Origin: Triticum aestivum
Taxonomy: Eukaryota > Streptophyta > Magnoliopsida > Poales > Poaceae
Direction of reading: 5' to 3'
NCBI RefSeq assembly: GCF_018294505.1
Contig: NC_057811.1
Location: forward strand, 404,886,790-404,950,789
Length of the DNA: 64,000 bases
The position numbers and the translations under genes are program-made. Under the pieces are notes generated by a model. The model ran no database searches, had not been told where the DNA came from, and was given only the letters and a program-made list of their open reading frames with translations. Of this stretch, positions 54,501 to 64,000 are shown piece after piece. The number at the start of each line of letters is the position of its first letter. The stretch's first letter is position 1.

Positions 54501-56741
54501 CTAATTTGCAGTCTTGGAATGCTTGATGAGCCAATCAATGACAACATCTATGTTCACCGAGTCCTTGCAAGAGATCATGTAGCAGCAAACTTCGCGGTCC
54601 TTTATAGATTCCAGGCCTCTGAAAACAGAAAGGAGAGGCACCCCAGTTGAAATATCATTAAGAAAAAAGGTACAATATCCTATATGAAAACAGGATTTTT
54701 ACTCACAGTTGATCAACTAATGCCGGCTTAGAAAGTGCCTCTGACTTGTCAATTTTGTTGCCAAGGATAAGTAAGGGGATCCCAGATAAAGACTGTTTTG
54801 TCAGCAGGTCATGCAATTCACTTTTGGCAATCGGAACGCTATCCCGGTCAGCAGCATCGACAACGTATCTGCCATTAAATGATCAAGTTAACACATTAGT
54901 GACTCCATATTTAGTATCAGCTAAGGTAGAGATACAAAAAATATATTGGTAACAACAAAAAAGGGTCATGATAAATGCATGAATAACATGCCCATATGAG
55001 AGAGAACAAAAATTATCACTAGACAAGTTTTCGTTCGAAAAGGAGGTTACACCTCCAGCCATTTCTAGGGAAAATATATGATGTATCTACATAACTGAGC
55101 TCCTTGGACAAAGCGTTAACTCAGCAGTCTACAATTATTCTACAGTTAAGCAGTAGAATTAGTAGTTTGAAAGAACTAGGAATGTTCCATGTCTGACTAT
55201 AATGGTCCTCGCAGAAGTATATTAAGCAAATAGGTTTGGACTGGCTAAGAAATAATACCGAGCATATCATAAACTAGTATTATACATACTGTACTATCTC
55301 CTTCCAGCACACCAAGGATTACCTTTTGAAATGGATGTTATTTATTGCATATTGGCATACAAATCATATTATCACAAAATTGAGTTTTCAGATGTGCAAA
55401 ATATGAGATCGCTGAGAAGCAAGGGACATTACAAAATAGCAGTAACTCCACGACAGTAGCGCTCCCACATAGTCCGGAATCTACGTTGCCCTCCAAGATC
55501 CCAAAGTTTAATTGTGACATTTCCCTTGGTGACTTTCCGCATATTAAAGCCTACCTGTTTTCAGCAGATGAACATCCTTAGTTCAGGTCACTTAGATAAC
55601 CGAGATAGTTCAAAATATCCATCAAGAAGCAGTGATATACATACAGTTGGAATCATGTCCTCGCTGTAGCCACCGGTCTGAGAAGCATAGCAGCCATGAA
55701 TGAATATCAGGACAACAAAGAAAAAAATGTTGCATAACTTAAGTTGTATGAGTTGATGCATACAGCAATTGAATTGACTAGAGATGTCTTCCCAGCATTC
55801 TGTAGGCCAACCAGGGAGAGCTCCATCTCCTGCTTAAAGAACAGGCTGAAACAAAAATTGTTATTGCCATGAGTTAATTTTGATTGACTGGTCATATCCT
55901 TCAAAGACAATTCAGTATTAATCATTGGCACATCTTCATATTTTATGATTGGTCGAGTAAGGATACCCATATAGCATTAACTAAACTGGGTAGTAAAACT
56001 TGATCTCAAGCTGATTCACCAACATGACCTGGACCAACCTAACTGACAGTTAAGAACATCAAGAACTGCGAAGTTTACTCAGGATTGGATCCTAGCAGTA
56101 AAACTCCAAACATCCACGCTCCTCCTATAACCTTTAGCGTAACAAATTCAACCCAAATGAGTAGTTCCAGCAATTTGTTCTCACAAAGGGAGCTTCGACA
56201 TCTCCAATGCCCATAAGGCCAGGATAATATTCCTTTTTAACAACACAGGCCCTAATTGGCTTCAAATCAAAATGCAATGAATTGTGGAACACTCTTCAAA
56301 GGCACGCTTCTTAAAAAACAGTAGTATATCAAGTTCAAAATTATTTCCCTTTACCCTTCATAGACCCTAACTACATCAGTGTCTATTAAGATATTACTAC
56401 AAGCTTATACTAGGTCAGTACACCAAAGGCTACCTTCTAAATGCGTATGCTCTACATTAGCTTTGATCTAACGTGGATCTAACTGCGCAGAGCACAGACC
56501 CACTCCAACCCCCGACCCAGCCGCACCATCCCGCCGCGCAGGGAAATCCGATCCATCCAAACCTATCCCGCAAAAACCCTATGCCAGTACCGCTCAAATC
56601 GAATCGAAGGGGGAACTGGAATTCCGCCGGGAGGGGGGCCGCCCCGTCTGAACCGCGAAAACATCGAGTGAAAGGGAAGGGGGGGAGAGAGGTGGACGGG
56701 AACCTTCGGAGCCAGTTGAGGAGCGAGTCCCAGAGCCCCAT
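54501..56741 (-). CDS. ARL8: ARL8-type ADP-ribosylation factor-like GTPase, six exons
   Basis: ARL8 is a small Arf-like GTPase of endomembranes (lysosome/vacuole traffic in other eukaryotes; in Arabidopsis also known as a host factor of tobamovirus replication). Minus-strand exons: 56704-56741, 55764-55845, 55645-55677, 55433-55554, 54707-54868, 54501-54618. All introns are GT-AG. The 555 nt give 184 aa, the usual family length. It starts [12 protein letters not shown], the amphipathic N-helix. G1 is GLQNAGKT (26-33), switch-I Thr is 51, G3 is DLGGQ (70-74), G4 NKID (129-132) and G5 SCK (162-164). All key residues are present and no stop interrupts it. Intron 1 (858 bp) follows only 38 coding bases. 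It faces the JAZ gene tail to tail. Confidence 0.96.
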
Positions 56742-57024
56742 GGCGCCTTCTGTCGCAGCTCGGGGCCGTCGCCTGTGCGCCTGCCGGATCTATCGAGGAG
56801 GGAATCCGCGGTTGCCGATTGGGGAGGAGGAGGAAGGAAGACGAGGACGAGACGACAGGAGACGTGCGTTGGCTGCAGAGACGGACACCGTACGAGCATC
56901 CGTGTCACGGGCGGTAAGCGGCACGGCGGCGTGCACGAATAATCCGAACCTGAATCCAGAGACGTCGTCTTGGACTCTTTTGGCCGTGGATTCATGTGGC
57001 ACGACTCTTTTTGGCCGTACGATG
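56742..57024 (-). promoter_or_regulatory. ARL8 5' untranslated region and proximal promoter
   Basis: GC-rich sequence upstream of the ATG (minus strand: CGACAGAAGGCGCC before the start, then TCGTCCTCGTCTTCC). No clear TATA box is seen. It ends at the Stowaway MITE, whose edge lies only 284 bp from the start codon. Confidence 0.5.
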
Positions 57025-57214
57025 TACTCCCTCCGTTCCCAAATATAATAAGTTTTTTAGAGATCCCAACAAATGACTATATACGAAGCAAAATGAGTGA
57101 ACCTACATTCTAAAATATGATGTCTAAAATATGACTACATCATCTGTATGTTGTAATTCATTTGAAATGTCTAAAAAAACTTATATTTAGGAATATTTAG
57201 GAATGGAGGAAATA
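57025..57214. mobile_element. Stowaway MITE, about 190 bp, upstream of ARL8
   Basis: TACTCCCTCCGTTCCCAAAT at the left and GGAATGGAGGAAATA at the right are the terminal repeats, the right one decayed. The inner arms ATAAGTTTTTTAGA and TCTAAAAAAACTTAT confirm the hairpin. Confidence 0.85.
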
Positions 57215-58292
57215 TATACTCATGAATGAATGCAATATGGTAAAAAAGAATTGAACGGTAAGTAGGTAATACTTATCACATTTATATGTGATAAAGATCG
57301 TAAGCTACGTAGACACCGACCTAATAAAACTGAAAAAACAGCCTTGACACAAAGAAACATTAGACAAGATTGAAAATTACAATCAAGACCGAAGAATTCC
57401 CTGAGCTTGACACCAACATCCGTCACATACCTCCGTCACGATCATAGCAGCCATCAAAATGAACAAATAGCGGATCACCTCCTCATCCGAATTCGACGCG
57501 ACTCCATCGCTGATATTCAACTTTGCGGACCTCCTAGGTGGCTCACAAAGGGCGAGACCATTACCGTTGAACAAATAGGCAACACCATGGACATGCCATC
57601 AAACTCCAGATCTGGTGTCCCCGCATGATTAAGACGTCGGAGGAGGAAATCGTACCTACCAACCACGAACCATGAAAGAACCCAGCACACGATCCACCAT
57701 CTTCCATATGTCGTCGATGCAAACCATAATCTGCATCCAGAAGCCACTCTACAACATGCAAAGAAACACGAGGGCGCGGAGCTTCCTCATGGGCTCTCCA
57801 TCGGGTGACCGTCCCCGGCGGCGTCTTCCAGTGTCCTTCCCTCGGCGTCCTCTGCTGCCGCTAGGACCAGATCTGGAATCACCAAGACACCCTCTCTCTT
57901 CTTCCCCTCGAAGGCCTACCCGATGGCTGCGTCAATGTCTGCTCCCGCGTTCGTGATGACCCAATGCTCACGGCAGTTCCTTCGTCTCTGGCGGCCCCTC
58001 CAGCTCTGGCCATTGCGCTCGCTATAGCCTCCCTTGTAGCCCGCAAGGCGGACCCTACCATTCAGGGGCGCTTCACCTCCTGCAAGCTCCCCTGCACGCC
58101 AACGGTGCCGGCCAGTCAGCCTCCACCGCCAATGTCCACGTCCTCCTTGCCAACACCATTTTCGGCTGGACGGCGGCGCCCTACGGCCTCCTCTGCTCGT
58201 CGCCAAGCACCTAACTGCCTCTGCTTGCCCGCATGGCGGATCGAACAGGGCATCTGTTCCCGCTATCGCAGCCAAGTTTGCGTCCTGAGGAC
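57215..58292. other. Unclassified sequence, GC-rich right half, no supported gene
   Basis: 57330-57780 contains mid-GC text with antisense ORFs of 60-76 codons and no motif. 57780-58290 is GC-rich and protein-like in places (for example TSSLPTPFSAGRRR), but frames on both strands conflict. It may be a captured or decayed gene piece. It ends at the E4 LTR (bases AGGAC at 58288-58292 would be its target duplication). Confidence 0.35.
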
Positions 58293-60005
58293 TGTTGGGG
58301 AACGTAGCAGAAATTCAAAATTTTCTACGCATCACCAAGATCAATCTATGGAGTTTACTAGCAACAAGAGGGAAGGAGTGCATCTACATACCCTTGTAGA
58401 TCGCGAGCGGAAGCGTTCAAGAGAACGGGGTTGATGGAGTCGTACTCGTCGTGATCCAAATCACCGATGATCCTAGCGCCGAACGGACGGCACCTCCGCG
58501 TTCAACACACGTACGGAGCAGCAACGTCTCCTCCTTCTTGATCCAGCAAGGGGGGAGGAGAGGTTGATGGAGATCCAGCAGCACGACGGCGTGGTGGTGG
58601 AAGTAGCGGGATCCCGGCAGGGCTTCGCCAAGCGCAAGCGGGGAGGAAGAGGTGTCACGGGAGGGAGAGGGAGGCGCCAGGGCTTAGGATTTGCTGCCCT
58701 CCCTCCCCCCCACTATATATAGGGCCAAGGGAGAGGGGGGGCGCAGCCTTGGCCCTTCCTCCAAGGAAGGGTGCGGCCAGGGAGGAGTCCTTCCCCCCAA
58801 GGCACCTCGGAGGTGCCTTCCCCCTTTAGGACTCTCCCTTTTCCTTATCTCTTGGCGCATGGGCCTCTTGGGGCTGGTGCCCTTGGCCCATATAGGCCAA
58901 GGCGCACCCCCTACAGCCCATGTGGCCCCCCGGGGGCTGGTGGACCCCCGGACCCCTTTCGGCACTCCCGGTACAATACCGATAAAGTGCGAAACTTTTC
59001 CGGCGACCAAAATAAGACTTCCCATATATAAATCTTTACCTCCGGACCATTCCGGAACTCCTCGTGACGTCCGGGATCTCATCCGGGACTCCGAACAACT
59101 TTCGGGTTACCGCATACTAATATCTCTATAACCCTAGCGTCACCGAACCTTAAGTGTGTAGACCCTACGGGTTCGGGAGACATGCAGACATGACCGAGAC
59201 GACTCTCCGGTCAATAACCAACAGCGGGATCTGGATACCCATGTTGGCTCCCACATGCTCCTCGATGATCTCATCGGATGAACCACGATGTCGAGGATTC
59301 AATCAATCCCGTATACAATTCCCTTTGTCTATCGGTATGTTACTTGCCCGAGATTCGATCGTCGGTATCCCGATACCTTGTTCAATCTCGTTACCGGCAA
59401 GTCTCTTTACTCGTTCCGTAACTCACATCATCCCGTGATCAACTCCTTGGTCACATTGTGCACATTATGATGATGTCCTACCGAGTGGGCCCAGAGATAC
59501 CTCTCCGTTTACACGGAGTGACAAATCCCAGTCTCGATTCGTGCCAACCCAACAGACACTTTCGGAGATACCTGTAGTGCACCTTTATAGCCACCCAGTT
59601 ACGTTGTGACGTTTGGTACACCCAAAGCATTCCTACGGTATCCGGGAGTTGCACAATCTCATGGTCTAAGGAAATGATACTTGACATTAGAAAAGCTCTG
59701 AGCAAACGAACTACACGATCTTGTGCTAGGCTTAGGATTGGGTCTTGTCCATCACATCATTCTCCTAATGATGTGATCCCGTTATCAACGACATCCAATG
59801 TCCATGGTCAGGAAACCGTAACCATCTATTGATCAACGAGCTAGTCAACTAGAGGCTTACTAGGGACATGGTGTTGTCTATGTATCCACACATGTATCTG
59901 AGTTTCCTATCAATACAATTCTAGCATGGATAATAAACGATTATCATGAACAAGGAAATATAATAATAACCTATTTATTATTGCCTCTAGGGCATATTTC
60001 CAACA
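58293..60005 (-). repeat. E4 3' LTR, 1713 bp
   Basis: On the plus strand it runs TGTTGGGGAACGTAGCAG to GGGCATATTTCCAACA, the exact reverse arrangement of an Angela/WIS LTR (TGTTGGAAATATGCCC ... CCCCAACA). It contains the block CACTATATATAGGGCC near 58710, a TATA-like site on the minus strand. Confidence 0.93.
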
Positions 60006-61600
60006 GTCTCCCACTTGCACTAGAGTCAATAATCTAGTTCACATCACCATGTGATTAACACTCATAGGTCACATCACCATGTGACCAACATCCAAAGAGT
60101 TTACTAGAGTCAACAATCTAGTTCACATCACTATGTGATTAACACTCAATGAGTTCTGGTTTGATCATGTTATGCTTGTGAGAGAGGTTATTAGTCAACG
60201 GGTCTGAACCTTTCAGATCCGTGTGTGCTTTACGAATATCTATGTCATCTTGTGGATGCTACCACGCGCTATTTGGAGCCATTTCAAATAATTGCTCTAC
60301 TATACGAATCCGGTTTACTACTCAGAGTCATCCGGATTAGTGTCAAAGTTCGCATCGACGTAACCCTTTACGACGAACTCCTTTTCACCTCCATAATCGA
60401 GAAAATTCCTTAGTCCACTAGATACTAAGGATAAGTTCGACCGCTGTCATGTGATCCATTCCCGGATCACTATTGTACCCCTTGACCAACTCATGGCAAG
60501 GCACACTTCATGTGCGGTACACAGCATAGCATACTGTAGAGCCTACGTCTGAAGCATAGGGGACGACCTTCGTCCTTTCTCTCTCTTCTGCTGTGGTCAG
60601 GTCTTGAGTCTTACTCAATACTCACACCTTGTAACACAGCCAAGAACTCCTTCTTTGCTGATCTATTTTGAACTCTTTCAAAATCATGTCAAGGTGTGCG
60701 TTCTTTGAAAGTATCATCAGGCGTCTTGATCTATCTCTATAGATCTTGATGCCCAATATGTAAGCAGCTTTATCCAGGTCTTCCTTTGAAAAACTCCTTT
60801 CAAACAACCCTTTATGCTTTCCAGAAATTTTACATCATTTCGGATCAACAATATGTCATTCACATATACTTATCAGAAATGTTGTAGCGCTCCCACTCAC
60901 TTTATTGTAAATACAAGTTTCTAACAAACTTTGTATAAACCCAAAAACTTTGATCACTCCATCAAAGCGTATATTCTGACTCCGAGATGCTTGCTCTAGT
61001 CCATGGAAGGATCGCTGGAGCTAGCATACCTTTTAGCATCCTTAGGATCGACAAAACCTTTCTGATTGTATCACATACAACCTTTCCTTACGAAAACTGG
61101 TAAGGAAACTTGTTTTGACATCCATCTGCCAGATTTCATAAATGCAGCTAATGCTAACATGATTCCGACGGACTTAAGCATCGCTACGGATGAGAAAATC
61201 TCATCGTAGTCAACTCCTTGAACTTGTGGAAATACTCTTTGCCACAAGTCGAGCTTCATAGACGGTAACATTACCGTCCACGTCCGTCTTCTTCTCAAAG
61301 ATCCATTTATCTCGGATTTCATGGCTTCTAACCATTTGTCGGAATATGGGCCCACCATCGCTTCTCCATAGCTCGTAGGTTCAGTATTGTCCAACAACAT
61401 GATATCTCAGACAGGATCACGTACCACTCTGAAGTAGCACGCATCCTCGTCGTCCTACGAGGTTTGGTAGTGACTTGATCCGAAGTTTCATGATCACTAT
61501 CATAAGCTTCCACTTCAATTGGTGTAGGTGCCACAGGAACAACTTCCTGTGCCCTGCTACACACTAGTTGAAGTGACGGTTCAATAACCTTATCAAGTCT
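60006..61600 (-). pseudogene. E4 RT-RNase H remnant
   Basis: Segments on the minus strand: SDKWLEAMKSEI (about 61340), VQGVDYDEIFSSVAMLKS (about 61200), a polymerase motif Tyr-Val-Asn-Asp at 60855-60866, and AAYILGIKIYRDRSRRL (about 60750). A deletion removes most of the WTLVDLP..IENKW segment. Near 60010-60150 the TCACAT..ATGTGA motifs occur before the polypurine tract. Confidence 0.82.
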
Positions 61601-62700
61601 CCACCATCCTCCCACTCAATTCTTTCGAGAGAAACTTTTCCTCGAGAAAGGACCTCGTTTCTAGAAGCAATTACTTTTGCTTCCAGATCTGAAATAGGAG
61701 GTATACCCAACTGTTTTGGGTATTCTATGAAGATGCATTTATCCGCTTTGGGTTCGAGCTTATCAGCCTGAAACTTTTTCACATAAGCATCGCAGCCCCA
61801 AACTTTTAAGAAACGACAACTTAGGTTTCTCTAAACGGTGTCGTCTCAACGGAATTGCGTGGTGCCCCTTTTAAAGTGAATGCGGTTGTCTCTAATGCCT
61901 AACCCATAAACGATAGTGGTAATTCGATAAGAGACATCATGGTATGCACCATATCCAATAGGGTGCAGTTATGATGTTCGGACACACCATCACACTATGG
62001 TGTTCCAGGCGGTATTAATTGTGAAACACTTTCCACAATGTCTTAATTGTGTGCCAAACTCGTAACTCAGATACTCATCTCTATGATCATATCACAGACA
62101 TTTTATCCTCTTGTCACGACGATCTTCAACTTCACTCTGAAATTACTTGAACCTTTCAATAATTCAGACTTGTGTTTCATCAAGTAAATACACTCAGCAT
62201 CTACTCAAATCATCTGTGAAGTAAGAACATAACGATATCCACTGCATGCCTCAGCACTCATTGGACTGCATACATCAAAATGTATTACTTCCAATAAGTT
62301 GCTCTCTTGTTCCATCTTACTGAAAACGAGGCCTTTCAGTCATCTTGCCCATGTGGTATGATTTGCATGTCTCAAGTGATTCAAAATCAAGTGAGTCCAA
62401 ACGATCCATCTGCATGGAGTTTCTTCATGCATATATACCAATAGACATGGTTCGCATGTCTCAATCTTTTCAAAAACGAGTGAGTCCAAAGATCCATCTA
62501 CATGGAGCTTCTTCATGCGTTTTATACCAATATGACTCAAATGGCAGTGCCACAAGTATGTGGAACTATCATTACTATTTTATATCTTTTGGCACGAACA
62601 TGTGTATCACTACGATCGAGATTCATTTTAGGTGCAAGACCATTGAAGGTATTATTCAAATAAACAGAGTAACCATTATTCTCCTTAAATGAATAACCGT
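61601..62700 (-). pseudogene. E4 integrase remnant with internal duplication
   Basis: The zinc-binding segment WHCHLSHIGIKRMKKLH is readable at about 62555-62500 (Gly of LGH is Ser). The stretch coding MKKLHVDGSLDSL..ETCEPCL is present twice in tandem (about 62350-62450 and 62450-62535). The integrase core is reduced to fragments; no full catalytic triad can be read. Confidence 0.75.
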
Positions 62701-63700
62701 ATTGCGATAAACATAATCCAATCATGCTCAACGCAAACACCAAATCTCGATGGTAGAGGGAGCATGCGATGCTTGATCACATCAACCTTGGAAACACTTC
62801 CAACACACATCGTCATCTCACCTTTAGCTAGTCTCCATTTATTCCGCAGCTTTTATTTCGAGTTACTAACACTTAGCAACCGAACCGGTATCTAATACCC
62901 TGGTGCTGCTAGGAGTACTAGTAAAGTACACATTCATATAACGTATATCCAATATACTTCTGTCGACCTTGCCTGCCTTCTCATCTACCAAGTATCTAGG
63001 GTAGTACTGCTTCAGTGACCGTTCCCCTCATTACAGAAGCACTTAGTCTCGGGTTTGGGTTCAACCTTGGGATTCTTCACTAGAGCAGCAAATGATTTGC
63101 TGTTTCATGAAGTATCCCTTTTGCCCTTGCCCTTCTAGAAACTAGTGGTTTTACTAACCATCAACAATTGATGCTCCTTCTTGATTTCTACTTTCGCGGT
63201 GTCAAACATCGCGAATAGCTCAAGGATCATCATAACTATCCCTGATATGTTATAGTTCATCACGAAGCTCTACTAGCTTGGTGGCAGTGACTATGGAGAA
63301 CCATCACTATCTCATCTGGGAGATTAACTCCCACTCGATTCAAGCGATTGTGGTACTCAGACAATCTGAGCACATGCTCAACGATTGAGCTTTTCTCCCT
63401 TAGTTTGCAGGCTTAAGAAACTTGTCAGAGGTCTCATACCTCTTGACGTGGGCACTAGTCTGAAATCCCAATTTCAGTCTTCGGAACATCTCATATGTTC
63501 TGCGACGTTTCAAAAACGTCTTTGGTGCCACAATTCTAAACCGTTAGCATTACGCACTGAACTATCACGTAGTCATCAAAACGTGTATGTCAGATGTTTC
63601 CGCAACATCTACAGACGACGCTGAGGTTCAGCACACCGAGCGGTGCATTAAGGACATAAGCCTTCTGTGCAGCAATGAGGACAATCCTCAGTTTACGGAC
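62701..63700 (-). pseudogene. gag: E4 gag remnant
   Basis: Minus-strand text shows the zinc-knuckle area at about 63055-63020 (K-C-F-C-N-E-G-N-G-H then a stop in place of Trp) and the Lys-rich segment before it. Upstream pieces matching the E1/E2 gag (LRMSGYHNR-like near 63360, YVLNAPLG-like near 63660) are separated by frameshifts. Confidence 0.75.
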
Positions 63701-64000
63701 CCAGTCCGCATAATTGCTACTACCAACTTTCAACTAAATTTTCTCTAGGAACATATCTTAAACAGTAGAACTAAAGCGTATGACATAATTTGCAAAGACC
63801 TTTTGACTATGTTCATGATAATGAAGTTCATCTGATTATGAACTCCCACTCAGATAGACATCCCTCTAGTCATCTAAGTGATACATGATCCGAGTCAAAC
63901 TAGGCCGTGTCCGATCATCACGTGAGACGGACTAGTCATCATCGGTGAACATCTCCATGTTGATCGTATCTACTATACGACTCATGTTCGACCTTTCGGT
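63701..64000 (-). other. E4 leader, start of gag region
   Basis: Corresponds, reversed, to the leader of E2 at about 36000-36450 (for example the block around ATCATCACGTGAGACGG). No frame is expected here. Confidence 0.6.

Larger units (their letters stand above)
58293..64000 (-). mobile_element. Angela/WIS-like copia element E4, minus strand, cut by window end
   Basis: The 3' LTR (58293-60005) is in reverse. From 60006 leftward-coding internal sequence follows: polypurine tract, RNase H, RT, integrase, gag, reaching the 5' leader at the window end. All coding parts are heavily decayed. The 5' LTR is beyond 64000. Confidence 0.9.

Noticed and set aside
56457..57048. 191-codon plus-strand ORF over ARL8 exon 1
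   Set aside because: Antisense to a well-supported exon and GC-rich 5' untranslated sequence; no motif.
1..64000. CRISPR arrays, operons, Shine-Dalgarno sites, tRNA or rRNA genes, viral insertions
   Set aside because: The direct repeats found are LTRs, microsatellites or short duplications without regular spacers; the sequence is eukaryotic; no RNA-gene cloverleaf or pararetroviral protein motif was seen by eye.

Overview
The window is plant nuclear DNA, almost certainly from a Triticeae grass (wheat, Aegilops or barley group). The reasons are Angela/BARE/WIS-type Ty1-copia LTRs, Athila-like Ty3-gypsy LTRs starting TGATACGTCTCCAACG, Stowaway MITEs ending in CTCCCTCCGT, CACTA fragments, and two intron-containing grass-type genes. 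Family names come from memory; no database search was run.

Layout. Bases 1-13.8 kb are a mosaic of small repeats: a partial gypsy LTR carrying a CACTA scrap, an unexplained ORF fragment, Stowaway, Tourist-like and long-TIR MITEs, a LINE scrap, a decayed minus-strand coding fragment with a 63-bp duplication, microsatellites and GC-rich non-coding sequence. Bases 13,824-48,261 are one Angela-like copia element (E1, 5-bp duplication GTATT) expanded to 34.4 kb by nested insertions: a truncated minus-strand gypsy (A), a 14-kb non-autonomous Athila/Sabrina-like gypsy (B) that itself contains a coding-free LTR element (C), a second Angela-like element (E2, containing a Stowaway MITE), and a 3.35-kb solo LTR. 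E1 landed inside a fragment of chloroplast atpA in the nucleus; the two halves flank it. To the right, part of that plastid-derived sequence is repeated on the far side of a truncated CACTA element.

Bases 50-57 kb are the gene island. A frameshifted LINE 3' end is followed by a six-exon plus-strand TIFY/JAZ gene (267 aa; 51,532-53,039) and, facing it tail to tail, a six-exon minus-strand ARL8 small-GTPase gene (184 aa; 54,501-56,741). Both were assembled by hand from splice sites and both have unbroken frames. They appear to be the only intact host genes. From 58,293 to the end lies a decayed minus-strand Angela/WIS-like element (E4), cut by the window edge.

The genes do not form a pathway. 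The retroelements are dead or non-autonomous: most frames are broken, and no single element has an intact gag-protease-integrase-RT set. I found no CRISPR array, tRNA, rRNA or viral insertion, and nothing that amounts to a new multi-gene system. The most informative parts are the datable nesting order, the duplicated plastid/CACTA composite, and the JAZ gene with a changed Jas motif.
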